Shown here in pieces: positions 49,701-63,300 of a stretch of 64,000 bases of DNA. The stretch's first letter is position 1; every line of letters begins with the position of its first letter. The notes under the pieces are model-generated. The model had not been told where the DNA came from. It saw only the letters and a program-made list of their open reading frames with translations, and did not search any database. The position numbers and the translations under genes were made by a program. Source of the DNA: Triops longicaudatus (Eukaryota > Arthropoda > Branchiopoda > Notostraca > Triopsidae); contig JAGQDJ010000022.1 of NCBI GenBank assembly GCA_022885665.1, positions 1-64,000 of the forward strand, in the 5' to 3' direction.

Positions 49701-51240
49701 TCCTTAAACTTGCTTGCATCGCTTACAGCTAACAGCAAAGCAACCCGCTTTATTTTTCACCACGCACAAGGAGTAAGGCAACCAATAGATAGGAACAGGA
49801 ATTCCAAGCCTATTTCAGGAGCGCAGAAAGAAAAGAAGGGAAAAGGGAACGTGGGGGCAGAATTCAAACACCTTCTCGTAACTCCCTCCTTATCTTCACA
49901 AACGTCATGAATGTAGCTAGTGCAAGTAATAAGCCATCTGCAGTCCCTAAAAGTCCGAAGCCTTTAGTTGGCTGATGTATAAAAAAGTAAAATGTAGAAA
50001 GCTTCGCGCATTCTTCGCCAATTTGGCATCTATAGGTCAATAAGGATACTGAAGGATATTGGGAGGTTTTCTGATGCTAGTACTGACAGTAGTAGGTAAA
50101 TTACCCAAAATTTTGTTACAAAGAATCGAATATGGGGAACCGAGACCATCCCAAGAAAAAAATTGAATTTTTATTCGGAATTATGACGGTAAGTAGCCAT
50201 AAAGTATTGAAGTACTAAATAGAGCTTGTCTTACCAGTCTACCTTAGTAGCTTTTACTTTTATCGGCGAAAACTATTGAGAAGCACTGTCTTGCGCAGCC
50301 GTGAGCCTAAGAATAGTATGAGGTAACGTAGCATAAGTACTGATAAAGCTTGAAGAGCTTATTTTGTGCACCCAAAATCGCAGATAGACTCAACGAGCCT
50401 TCATGTAACTTGCGTTTTCTGTGACCTTAACTTAAATAAACTCATTCTTTGGTTAGTTCCATCAAAATATACCCAAACCGAGACTCTAAAAAATATGTAT
50501 GTTTGGAAAAATATTGATCCATGTTCGGAGTCTCAAAAATGATTACGGCCTTGTAAAGTTACAGTACTTAAAAAAATATTAAATTTTAATAAATCAAAGT
50601 AATTATCACTGAAAATATATGTATTCTGATCTGTAATACTCATGCATCATATATAAGAGAACTCCTCTTATCGTGCCATTTCTTACACGCGAATTTAACT
50701 TCATTTTTCACCTATGAATATGACGAATGCGGCTGTGGAAACGTGAAACTGAAAAATTTAATGCAAACTACATTTTTCTATAAAATAAAATAAAAGTACT
50801 AGTTATCGAGTTGCATGACATTTGTAATAATTTTGCATGCATGCAACTTTACGCTTCTCTTGAAAAAGTGCAAATCTTAGGTAAATTAAGGCAGTACTTC
50901 TCAATAGTTGGCTAGTTTTCATTTTGTGTCAGTAACTGTCGCTACTGCAACACATTACCGCCTTCGGTTTTCTTTTTAGAGTTTTTCATGCTTGGCAGTT
51001 ATTCCCTTTCTTAAATTACTTCTAAAACCTGTGTTTTGGCTATAAACTTAATAAATGCGCTTTGAGTAAAAACTGTTCTTACTCTGGTCTATTTTCTAAA
51101 TCTGAAATCTCACCTTATTGAACTGATATGTTTCCGCGTTGCATTTTGTTACATAAAATGTTTTTTCCAACAACTGAAGACACTGACTATTACTAGATGT
51201 TTTACATTCTCTTATCCTTCATCACTATTTCTGCAAATCT
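46777..51240. other. Non-coding sequence, with a G/C-skewed island at 49050-49900
   Basis: No gene recognised. Scattered CCTAACC/GGTTAGG-type motifs lie at about 47880-47915 and 48300-48430. Confidence 0.4.
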
Positions 51241-51285
51241 TATAGAGTACGGCAGTACTCTATATAGAGAATACGGCGGTATTCT
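51241..51285. repeat. Two adjacent small hairpins with compensated stems
   Basis: 51241-51264 folds as TATAGAGTAC, loop GGCA, GTACTCTATA. 51268-51285 folds as AGAATAC, loop GGCG, GTATTCT. One G-C pair in the first stem is an A-T pair in the second. Confidence 0.75.
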
Positions 51286-51660
51286 AGTTGTGTTGCAGAC
51301 AGAAAAATTGGATTGAAAATCTAGTGGTACCGTTTCTTTCCCCGCTGGATTTGCTTCCAATGGGGTGAGATATTAATTTTTCAATTTCTGTTCACTCAAT
51401 CGGGTGCTTGAATCCTTTTCCAACTGTGGCAAGCGTCTCGTTGAGGGTGGGGCTAGGTGAACCCGCATAGTAGGAGAACGGCCTGACCCGAGGCTATACC
51501 GATTCTCATTTGCTCTACTAGTCTCAACGCGGGAAGTAAAGTTGGCGTTTTGAAGACGAGAACTGGTTTGTGTGTTGGTCTACCAGAAGAGGAAGAATGG
51601 TATGCTTGACCGTGGAATATATGCTTACACTCTGAGCCACTGATTGTGGAATACAGCAAT

Positions 51661-51811
51661 CAAGGCCCTATTTAGGGGGGCCTAACCCCACCCTCCTCTC
51701 CCGAATGTTGAATTTTTAATTGGAAAGATAGAGAAACGCCGAATGGAAAAAAATGGTAAAAACCTTCCCGAACTCCCACACTACAGATCCAAAATCCTAG
51801 TTAAGGCCCTG
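51661..51811. mobile_element. 151-bp hAT-type miniature element with perfect 8-bp duplication
   Basis: Ends CAAGGCCCTATTTAGG and (reverse complement) CAGGGCCTTAACTAGG, 12 of 16 identical. Flanked by exact ACAGCAAT at 51653-51660 and 51812-51819. Non-coding. Confidence 0.85.
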
Positions 51812-53772
51812 ACAGCAATATAGTCTCGATTCTTTATTCTGACGTATCGATCTGTTATTAAAAAAAAAAAAATTACCAGTTCTTCGAAACTTGGTTGCAA
51901 TTCTTGCAGATGCAAACCAACATCGTACGAGCAGTAAGCAGCGCAGGCCATCCACTGTTCCTTAATTGCGGAAAGTAAGACACAAAATTGCAGTCTTATT
52001 CAGCGACAAATACGGTTTTTTATCGCAACCAATGCAAGTGTGTTTTGACCAGGCTTGTCCATAAATAAATACATAAAAAAAGGATTTCAGCGAATTCCAA
52101 CTCTTTTTGCTCCATTAGAAGCACTTGCAACTCCAAGTTCTACTCGTTCTTTTCACCTACAAACAATTCCCGTCCTAAATCCAAGTCTTTGTACTAACTT
52201 TATATACAAGTTCAAATCAAAGTCCAACTCCTAACCAAGGAATTGAACAAGTCCCTTAAATGCATTTCTATACAAATTGGCAATTGTTTACAGTAATTTT
52301 AAATTGTGAAGAACACCGAGCTCTCGCTCATCACTGAATAAATTTTTCCTGGTAACTCGAAAAACATTCTGAAAGACATTCACAGTAATCTTTTCAAACG
52401 AGTAACTATTTACAAAGATGCGATATTAATGCTTCTAAACGCAGGACTTCATTTTTGGCCAGACTTTGCTGCAGACTGATTAATTGGAAACAAATCATAG
52501 CTTATACAGTAGTAGTTGAGCAATTCCTTTCCATGAGTTACATTTCTAGAAGCTTAAATTAAAAGTCCATAATAAGTTAATTCGTATTTCTCTTCTTTAC
52601 TCTAATAAGCTCATTTCAACTTTTACCTCCTTCTAGAGTGCACAAGGCAGACTGGTTGCGTTATAGATTCCTATTAAAAATATTAATTTGATTCCCATTG
52701 ACATTACTAGAAAGAACTTGCAACCTTTATTTCAGCATGCAAATCCCCTAGCGTTAAAATCGAACTCCCTTCCAAGTTCATCTCAAACAGTTGATGCCAA
52801 ATCAAGTGCAAGTTCAACAAAAGAGTTGTCGAACTTGACCAATTCCTAAACGCACCAAAAATAAGTTTAATCCGGACTTAAGTACAAATCAACTCCAATT
52901 CCGTAGAGCATAGTTTTGACACATTTCTTGGTAACAAGAGCTTAAATAAAACAAGACCTTTTGAGCTCACATTTTTCTGTCCAATTTCCACTACGTAAAA
53001 CAAATAGAACAGTTACGTTCTTCATTTCTACTAAAAGTATTTATATGAATCAGCATTCTGGTACTGAAATCAAAACGCAGTTGCAAACTTTTGCATCCAG
53101 GCAAACGGCGTGCTCAAACAGTAAACTTCGAATCCTTTGCTGTGTTATGCCTTTGGCTTTTCCGTGGCTAACTAGGGGAGCGCGTAAGGATGAGGGAGGA
53201 CGCAACTTACCGTGAAACACGCGTGGCCAGTTCAACTCGAACAACCAAGTTCACATCACAAGTTGAAAAGCTTGTGGGCAGACACGCCTAAACCACTACT
53301 TCCGATCGTATGAAGTGCAAGCAAGTCCAAATGCAGAAATATAAGCACTCAAGTATAAGTAGTCTGCCAATTCTTCGACCGATCTCTTCTCATTTATGTT
53401 TTTCATACAGTAACTGAAGTCATTTTCTTCAAAGAACATGGCCAAGCTTGTTCAACTGATCCACATTAACGATGTTCCCCCAAAAAGAAAAAATCCAAAA
53501 TATTACAGTGAATTTTGTTGACCAATATCGTGTTCACCTTCGAAGTTGTACTCACCGCGGGGTAACTTAAAACACAACGTTTGAAAATAAAATACTCCCC
53601 TGATTTTACAGTCGAGTACAAAGAAAAAGTTTCTGTCATTCTGCAAAACAATGCACTAAGCTGATACTTTTTTGTTTTATTCTAGTTCACTATTAAGCAA
53701 TATAGAAAAGAGAAACGAAAATGAAAGACTCCTTCTCGTTCGAAATTAGCCCTTTTCACACTACTCATTCTT
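51812..53772. other. AT-rich sequence without recognised gene
   Basis: Nothing I can support beyond short A runs. Confidence 0.4.
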
Positions 53773-53914
53773 CAGGCCCGTAGCTAGAATTTTGGTTCGA
53801 CAGGAGAGTGGGGAATATGTAACCTAGTTGACATTTCCGTTTCACCTACTTTCACCATTATGTAGAAAAAAATAGTTAGAGGGGGGGGGGGCTACTCATG
53901 TAGGTGCGGGCATC
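53773..53914. mobile_element. Probable hAT-type miniature element, degenerate
   Basis: Left end CAGGCCCGTAGCTAG, right end (reverse complement) GATGCCCGCACCTAC. Contains a G12 run. Flanking 8-mers agree only partly (5 of 8), so the ends are less certain than for the 3650 and 51661 elements. Confidence 0.45.
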
Positions 53915-55849
53915 ATATTCATAGTAAGACGAAAATACCTCAACTGTTTCACTTGAAAAGAGCCGGAGTCAAGTGACAAATCAACAAACATGTACTTGCC
54001 TAAGCTACAATCATTTTATGGAAAATTACTCTTTATTTATCCAAACTCGGAAGTTGTCTTTTTCATACTTCTCCTTTCGTCGCAAACGACTATTTTGCTT
54101 CACATTTTCCAAATAGAAAACTATCTTAACAACAGACATATTACGAATTTTCAACGAAAATATAAACATTCCCCATCGGTAATTCTATTTCACTAACTAC
54201 ACGCAGCAAAACAAGTTACGAATAAAAGTGCAGATACAAGAAACCAAAAAATATTTCTCCGAAACATGTAATAAAAGGATAATGCGCTCTACAGGTGCAC
54301 GTCACCCATTTCATAAAAATACATGGCTACCACAAAACAGTCAAGCAACAAAAGAAAAGATATCAAATAAATAACCGAAAGAGAAAATAGTTGCCACTTC
54401 TATTCACCAACAAAAACCGAAAAATTCACCGGCTGATCTACATAGTCACGACGAGTGCATTATTGGCGGCGTTTTGAGCGCGTATTTTCGGTACTAGACA
54501 ATACACAACACTTCAAAGACAGAACAATGAGAGCAGTAATTAAGAATGCAAATAACGACATTCTGCAAGACAAATTGAACATTTTCATTGTACGACATAC
54601 AGAATAACACTTCTGCAACTCTCCGTAACGTCAACTTAACAAAATACAAGATTACAACTTCGATTGCATATGAGTAAGAAATGCAAGAAAAATACACAGA
54701 TTAAACAGTTCAACGATATTAACAATGAAAACAGTAGTAAAGAATATATGAACTCCCAACACTAACAGAAGAAATTTAACATAGGCACTCAACAACATTT
54801 TACACATTTCATAACACATCAACAACTTTTCACAACACACAATTCAACAAACAGAAGACTACAGCAATCAAGCGCCATCCTGAATCCCACATCATTATCA
54901 CGACTCAGAAAATAATGCTGTATTGCAATGACTAGCAGTACTCTTAAAATAATCACCGAAAAGGGATCAAAAGGTAACACCACTATTGACTAAATTTCCT
55001 AACATTACAGGGTTATCTCACTCCATCCTTACACGGATGTTCTGTGACCCGTCGTAACGCTTCTTCAAGGGGGAATTTCATTGTTGCCAAATTCCTTTCG
55101 GTTACAATTAGGCTTTTCTTGACTCGCTTCCTTTTCGAACATTATATATAGTACAGCATTACAGTGTCCTCATTACACACCACAACAGAGGTCGTATAAA
55201 ATTTTTACAAATGTAAAGGCTTTTTTTTTTTTAAAGTAGAACGAGAAACACTAAACAGCTAACTGTATTGAGAACTCATAGCAGGGAGCACACATACCGT
55301 AAAAGATTTCGAAACGGGAGTAGAAACCTTAACGGCGAAACACACATACACACACAAAAAAAATAAAAAAAATAAAATAAGAACTACCGATTTTTGGGAA
55401 GTATTCCCAATAATAGGAATTTTTTTACCCAATTTTGGTGATAATTGCAAATTTTAAGCAATACTTTCCTATTGTTCGATAGGTCAAGCTCATTTTTTGG
55501 TAGTGGGAATCAATTCTTGGTTACTATTTTTATTTTATGTGGGATTTTTTGTCATTTATTGTTACCCTTTTTTCATAGTGTACAAATGGGTTTGGTGGTA
55601 GCCAGCAGTAGTAGCACAGACATGCGAACAACTCTCGAAAAAAAATATGCAAAACACTGTTAGTATGCATTTTGTAAGCTCTTCTTTGAACGCGCTTCGT
55701 CAGTGTCTTCACTTAATAATTTTGCGGACTATTTTTTCAGCTTGGGGCTCTAGCAACTCGTAATTCCATTTGTTGCAAAACGCTACCCTACCGTATAACC
55801 ATTTGGAGGTCTTTTAGTTAATAAAGGAGTGATGTGAAAGATGCAATTA
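53915..55849. other. AT-rich sequence without recognised gene
   Basis: A-rich on the plus strand. No exon or RNA gene recognised. Confidence 0.4.
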
Positions 55850-57620
55850 TAGTTCAGTGCGTAAAGAGGGAGGGTGGGAGGAGGTTGAAGAAATTGGGCC
55901 ACATTTTCGAGTCTCTTGACTTAGAGGGATATTGCGCAAGAAGGCAACTGAAAGGGAAGAAGAGGAAGAAATAAGAGAAAAAGATTGAGAAGAGGGGGGT
56001 CGGCATCTTCTTGCAAGCCAAGTTGACCCCCGGTTTTCTTAGCTTGGGTTAAGAAGGTAGAAAAAAGAGGGGGATGGGGGATATATAAACTTGCTTTTTG
56101 AAAAAAGAGGGGGGTTTGGTTCAGAACTAGGCTGGTTTCAAAGGAGCCCAACAAGTTTTACGGGAAAAAGAGATGGGGAGGGGGTGCATGCCATGGCTGG
56201 GCTCTATTTCACTGTGCGCCTTTTACCCCCTCCCCCTTCTTATTCCTCTTTCCTCCTCACTTTCTGCCTGGACGAGTTTAAGCGTTTTACCTCATCTTGC
56301 TCTTCATTTTCAAACTGGTCAAGCGCGGGTGATGGTCGTTTGGAGTTTTCGGGAATTGGTAAAAACCATCGTGTTCCGCGAAGGGGAATTTTCTGTGAAC
56401 TCACTTCCTTCACTTCGAGAGCTACAGTATCGGTCACTCCTTTCTGTTGTTGTACCTCAGCATTACGTGATTGAGTAACAAGCTCGAGTGTAATAGTGAA
56501 ACTGTTGGAAGACACGGAAGAGTTGGAAAGAGAATAGAAAAGGAAATTAAGATGTCCTAATCGCTTCCGGTGTGTTTTCCCCTTGTTCCCTCCTTTGAAC
56601 CACCTGATGAACGTAAGAGGGAAAAAGGTGTCAAGGAAGAATCTCTATGGGAATTCCATTACCGTAAAGCCCATTGCCAGCTTCTCAATCGTGTGCCTGT
56701 CTGTGACTCCAGAGGGGCTCGCTTCCCGCTACTTAACTATTGCCTGAAAGGTGTCCGTAGTGCTCCTTTTGGATAACACAAGTTTGGATCAGTTTGTAAG
56801 CGCCAGCTTGAACAGTTTTGGCGATCGGCGTTGGATACGCAAATTTTCTACCCAATCTTGGTGATTCTGAGGAAAACTTGATTTGGCACTAAAAGCTCAT
56901 AATGGTAAGTTTGTTATTGGATATTCATGCTGTAAAGATACGCGAGGGAAGTTTTTCTTTGTTGTGTGCTTCAAATGCGGCGCGGGGAAATTAACTTTTT
57001 GCGCAAAAGCGAAGCGTTCGGTAGAATGAGGGGGTGGGTAGGAGGGTTAAAGAGAGTTAGGGTTTCGGGTTGAAACATTTCTGACCTGTCACCTGTCAGC
57101 CCGAAGGACAAAAAGCACTGAAAGAGAGGAGAGAGAGAGAATGAGAGAACCGGAGGGGTCATTTTTAGGATCCCCGAAGACTTCCCTTGTTGCCTTCAAA
57201 AGAGAGCGCTTTTTCAGGGGGTGAGTTTTCTTCAATGGACCCTTTGGCTGAGGGGGTGCAAACTGTGGCCGGTACGGGTGTTAGGTAGCTCGATGGTGTC
57301 CAGTCTCCCCGTCTCAGGTTTTTAAGTTGGCAGGAATTGGTTTCGGAATCTCTAATGACGTAAAAACGCCTGTAGTATATGAGCATGTCGAGTATGGAAG
57401 AAGAGGGGTAACTGGACCACCCTCACCCCCCATCTTCCGCTTATCTCAAATTGCCTTCCTTGGCCTCGCTGAGCTAAAAACCGTCCACCAACCTGACATG
57501 ACTGAAACATATGTTTCGCGGTGATGACCTGTTGACCTCCATGCTCCAGCATGGATTTCTTTTCCAATTCTGCATCCTCCGCCTAAAAGTCCTCCCCTAC
57601 TTCCTAGTGGGTAATAACTG
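55850..57620. other. G/purine-rich island with a candidate splice donor at its inner part
   Basis: Same composition as 42100-44230. An ATG at 56902 is followed directly by GTAAGT (56905). No protein recognised. Confidence 0.3.
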
Positions 57621-59089
57621 TTTTAACATGAGAAACAATGGTTCGGACACAAAGTAAAAGCCAAGCGAAATTGTAAGTTAGCGTCGTAAGATTTATTTGT
57701 ATTCTAGACTAGAAGCTCACAATAGATCAGACAGGGCCTCAGCTTTCCTTGATTTCCGAAGGAAAAAATAAGCTATTAATGAAGGTACATTTTGCGTTGT
57801 GCACTTTTGCCTGTTTCTCCTCGTGTCGTTGAGACCGTGCAGCTTGTCAGAATCAAAACTGAAATAGAATTGGAGCCTCATGTCCAGCCTCAATTGAATT
57901 TGACTACATTTTGCTGCAAAAGAAACACAGTCGATTCATAAAATTATAAAAATAACAGTTAATAAAAATAAAATGAATGGAAGTGCATACGTGTTGTTGG
58001 TGCTAAAGGCTCGCTAAAAACTTCGCGGGACAGGAAAATACTGTCGTATTATTATTCTCTTGGTAAAAAATAATAGTAAAACAATAAAATAACAGTAAAT
58101 AAAAAATATTTTTGTGTAGTCAAAACTGCAATAGAACTGAAAATCTCACGCTACCCTAACCTATACCCATCTTAGCCTTAATTTCGTGACTTAACTTTCT
58201 AGTCTTTGAAATTTTCCGTGGTATAGGGAAATATGCGTTAATTTTTACGATGGTAAATAAAGTTTTATTAGGTATAGTTTACTTCGTTAAGTTAGGTTAG
58301 GTTTGGTTAGGTCAGAGTACGCTCTGTAAGTCAACGTTAGGAAGGGGGACGAGGGGGACGAGGTCCAATCCGGAAATATCAAGGGAAAAACAGTTGTGTT
58401 CAAAATTCTTAACGTAGGACGTGTTTTCTGCACCTGTTTGTGACCAAGACCTATTCACTTTTCCAAAGTAGCTGTCAGTTACGTCATGATTGGGTTCATC
58501 TTTAATTTAATTGTTTACGGAAATTTATTTGTTCCGTTAGGTAGTCAATAATTTCTTGACAAATAATTGGTTTACCTGTCTTTGTTGTAATGTACTGACC
58601 ATTTTACACGTCTTAATCATTTTTCGGGTATTTTGAGCACTGTAGTAATGCAGTACCCATTACAATTCCTATACTAGAATGAGCAACGAGAAATCGATTC
58701 ACTTGAAAATTTTACCGGTAAAAAACTGATCAAAGCAGGGCTCAATAAGAGGGCTTTCCTGCTGAATTGTATGTGTAGCGTATTTAACTTGATGGGTATC
58801 GTGACACTTGTAATTTAAAGCATATTTCTTTCACTAAACTTGCGGAGCGACGAGTGTTCCTGATGATGCAGTGAATTTCGTTCCACACAGAAATCTCAAT
58901 TTTTGGACTACAGCTTAACTTAGTGGTTATCCTCGTTTTAAGTTAATTTCACTGAATTGTTTTTTGACACCAATGAGAGTAAAATTACAGGAATGAAATC
59001 GGTTTTTATCAATATTTTAGTGGATTGAAATACTTTAAGCTTGTTTATTTTATTTATTAAATGCATTATTAAATGTACATACTTCTTTT
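57621..59089. other. AT-rich sequence with TTAGG-like motifs
   Basis: 58291-58312 reads GTTAGGTTAGG then TTTGGTTAGGT. Otherwise nothing recognised. Confidence 0.4.
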
Positions 59090-60310
59090 TATAGGAGAGG
59101 GACGGTTAAAAGAGTTGGAGAGAGAACTGGGGGAGAGAAAGAGGTAAACTGAAGCATGGTTAGATTGGTTCAAAGCGATAACACGTCAGAATGGCTCAAG
59201 TGGACTATCAGCACCGAGTGAGGGTGAAAGACAAAATTGGGCGTTTTGGTTTCGGCACAAGATCGTGATAGCAAAGCTTCCTCGAAAAGTTTTAGGTACA
59301 GCAGAGCCCGGGAGTTACGAGAAGAGTTTGTTCTTCTTCTTCGGTGTTGGCTGGTCGGTCGGTTTGGGGGTAGTAAGTGTGTGTCTCTGTCGCCCTGCAT
59401 TGCACCGTGTTATTCTAATTTCTCTCATTAAAACTTCCTCGTGCCATTTTGGGCCTCCGTATCGGGATGGTGGGCTGAGGATGGGCGATACGACATGGGC
59501 CGCTACCAAAACTCCCCCACTCTCACCCGCGACAGACGCCGAGGCAGGGCAGAAGAGGGGGCCCAGAAGTGAAGAACTGGGAGAAGGCCTGTGCAAGAGC
59601 TCCTAGCAAACTGATTCTAAAAGAGATAATTAGGAGGAAGTCCACCCTTTAATTTTTGACCTCTTTAACCACCCAAACCACCCACATACAACCCCGTTTT
59701 ATATATACACATACGGAGAGCTCTGATGATCGTCATATGCAAATGAAGAGAGCGAGCTGCTGCTCTCTTCTTACTTGAGGGTTTTGTCACTGGCATGGGC
59801 AGATGAAAAGTTTATGCGAAGCATGGCAGCAGCTTGTCTCGAACTATCAAAAACCTCCACCACCCCCTCACCACCCTCACCACCCGTCCTCAGAAACCCC
59901 CCTACGACCAAATCATCGTTCCTCTGTCTTTTGCGATTGTCAACAGAACGTTTTTCCACCTTTGGGCGGTCGGGATGAGGAAGAGTTTTGGAGGAAGTCA
60001 GGAGAGCCGCCTCTTCAAAATGAAAGTCATTAAAGAGTTTTGGTTAATGAAGTTGGGAGAAGAGACACAAGGCGCACCAAAACGCAAAAGGATGCTTGAG
60101 AGGGGTTGGAGGGGGAGGGGGAAAGGGAGAACAAACCTTTTACACAGTGCAATGGTCAGAAGTCGGTTTTAATTAGAAAAGGATCTTGACAAAAGCCGCG
60201 GAGTGGAGGTTGGGGTATGTTTGTAAAGTTGAAGAGGACTCAGGGATACTTATTAAAAGACAAGGTTAGCTTTTGGGTGGGCACCAACAAAGGAAGACGT
60301 TGTTGGTTAT
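59090..60310. other. G/purine-rich island
   Basis: Composition-driven overlapping open frames on both strands. No motif recognised. Confidence 0.3.
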
Positions 60311-63300
60311 TTGCTGGGTAACGGATACGCGTTGGAAGATGTCGACGAGTGGAGATGGAAGTTTGAAGAATTTTTCAAAGAAGAATGGAAATTAAACAAA
60401 GAGTGGTATTTCACGCAACATATCTTGCAGATCGAAGTTATATTCTGTGTGAAATATCCGGATAAGAAGTTAGCTTTTTTTTGGACTCGATAATATTCCA
60501 GTATTGCTTTTATCTTAAGGTGGGTGCATGTAAAAGCTACAAATTATGAATAATAAAGTAAAGGCAGCGAGCTATGCTCACACGGCTTTATCAGTAAAAA
60601 CGTGTGTACATACTTATAATTATTGACAATCATTATTTTTATTTTTTATAGTAATTATTTAATTAAGCTTTGAAGAAGAATTGTATGGGTGAAAATCAAT
60701 TAGTTAATGAAGCTTCACTGCTGTGATAGCTTTACTTTAAAAATTTACATGTATCATTATTGCAGGGCTTAAGGCACATGCCATGTTGCAAAGTGGACAT
60801 TTCCTAAAAGATTCTGAATTGCTGTAAACGATTGTGACGAAACCAATGATTAAAGCCAATTCACGTAGTTTTACTCCATTAAATCAAGATTAATGGGAGA
60901 GTGAAACAAACACTGTGCAACGGTTTCATGAAGCTTTAGGTGATTCAAACACGGGAAGTCCAACGATATTACGTCACTAGGGTGTATGTTTAGGTAATCA
61001 AGGTAAACAGATACGTAATACACTTACACAATGCAATCAACACCTTGTGCAATGCAGTGGTTGCCAGTTTTTATGCAGATTGATTCATAAGAATCCTTTG
61101 TAAATTGATACCTTAGTTTTTTTTTTCTATTGGCTTACACGGAATTCCCAAGTCGTTTCCGGAGCCTCAAAATTCGTAATTATGGACAATTTTTTCTCCA
61201 ATCTTTTTACGTCAAATGACTATTTGTGCGAAAATTGCGCCTTTAATTCATGATATTAAATTCTTGAGCTGCACTAGAAATTTCACGTCATTTTATCATT
61301 TTAAAATTTTGCGTTTGACTCGGTGTAAACTCAACGCAGCACCTCAGTATTCGAATTGGTGTTTGACTCTCACTGTTGAATTTCAGACGAATATACACAT
61401 GTACTTTCATACGCACAGTACGCGAAACTTTCAGAAAAACTTAAATTTGCCTAGTTATTATGTGTATTTATGTTATCGATGTATTCATTATGTTAGCTTG
61501 TGCACAAGCGATAGTGCCATATCGAATACAACAACTCATAGGAGTGCTTTGATAGTTCCGTACTGTACTGTACTTCGGCGTTGATATCAGGGGGAACTGC
61601 GATCATTTTTTGTAGTAGGTGACTGAATTACTATTAAAACAAGTGAGCAGATCACGGTTCCAGTTTCAACTCAGAGTTCATTTGCCTTTGTATTTTCTTG
61701 TAATTGACTCTGTGATTTTGTTATTGGACAAGCTGTCAGCTTATTCAGAGGAAATCGTAGTGGTGTGTCGTCCTAAGTTGAACCCTGTGTATTTGCTCGG
61801 CAGCTCACCTGAATCCGGGTGTTCTCTGCACTTGCAAGAACTCGTTGGAATCTGTGGGTTTGTAATGGTCAGTTTCCACGCAAAAAAAAATAAAAAAATA
61901 AATAAATAAATCATTTCCAAAACAAAAAGAATGAGGGATCGTTCTTCTAGAGTGGTTTCGAGGGGATTCTTGGAAACTTGAGCAAAACAAGAAAAAAGGG
62001 ATTATAATTAGTCCGAATTTGCAACTGGTTGCTTGCTGAGGTGGAAAAGCCAACACAAGTGGCTTGTAATGCTAACAGCATCATCAGTTGGCGGGCAAAA
62101 GGAGAAACAGAAAAGCCACAGAAGACAGAGCGAGAGAGAGAGAGAGAACCGGGGGCGGCGGCGGCAGCAGCCTTTTGGAGATAAAGTTCGTCAAGCTTTT
62201 AGAAGAGAGAGCGTAGCAGAAGCTTGAGCCTCCCCTGATGTCTTGGGCAGGTAAATTGAATTGAAAGTAACAAGACAAGAAGGCCAAGAGGCGCAAAAGG
62301 CTCGGGCTGTGTGAGCAGCGAACAATTGGTGCTTGCAAAATCGCCAAGTTCCAGCACAAGTCAAAGTTTTCCTAAGGGTTATATAAATGTGAGTGTTGGA
62401 CGAAGGGGTTGGGGGCCGGGGCTGCACAAGCTATCGAGCCCAACAAAAGCCAGGACTCATTTTAATTAGTTGCTTCAACTTTCTTGTCCGGGGGAGCACC
62501 GGAACTTTCTCCGTAGGCCAAAACTACCTCCCATTCTCCTTTTTTTCCTTCTTAAAACAGAACTACAAAGGAATGGCCTCCGTTGCTTACCCCAGAAGGA
62601 TAACTGGACTAAAGTTCTACGTGAAATATTTTTCGTATTATGCGTATTTTGAATGGGATTATGCACTTTCAGTCAGACAGAATCTAGGCTCTTTCATAAC
62701 GACGCTTTAAATTTGTTTAAATCACAGATTTACTCGTTGCCTAGCTTGTATTGTTGCACACACGTACACTGTTACTAGTCCTTTTAAGTTACTTCAGTTG
62801 CGAATGCGTGAGCAGAAAGCGACGTGCAGTTCTGCAGCAATACTGAAAGGATCGGAAAAGCGGTCGAGCATATTTTGAACTAACTTATTTGAACGAATTA
62901 AAAAAAAATAATTCTATCTATATAGTTTCTATGACTGCGTTCCAAACTACATAAATGTATTGTTATACCACGGAAACCAGTAGCATCTCCTTTAGCTTGA
63001 CTTATCCGAATCCAAATTAAGTGTTAATTAGGATCACTGCAGTGATAACTGCGTTGTGCATTAGTTGTCCTAAATGGGAATCTTATATTTAACATTTTTA
63101 ACGCCTACATCAAATGACTTTAATTTTACAGGTGTTGTAGGATAATCGAAGAAAAAAGAATCATTTGTCTATTTTACGTCAGTAAATTCCTTGCACCAGC
63201 ATGAACAAGACACTTCGAGGGTTTGACTTGTTTCTCCCCCCTCCCCCCTCCAAAAAAAGTAGTATCTTCCAAGAGGTGTTCGGATTCAGCAGTAGTGGTT

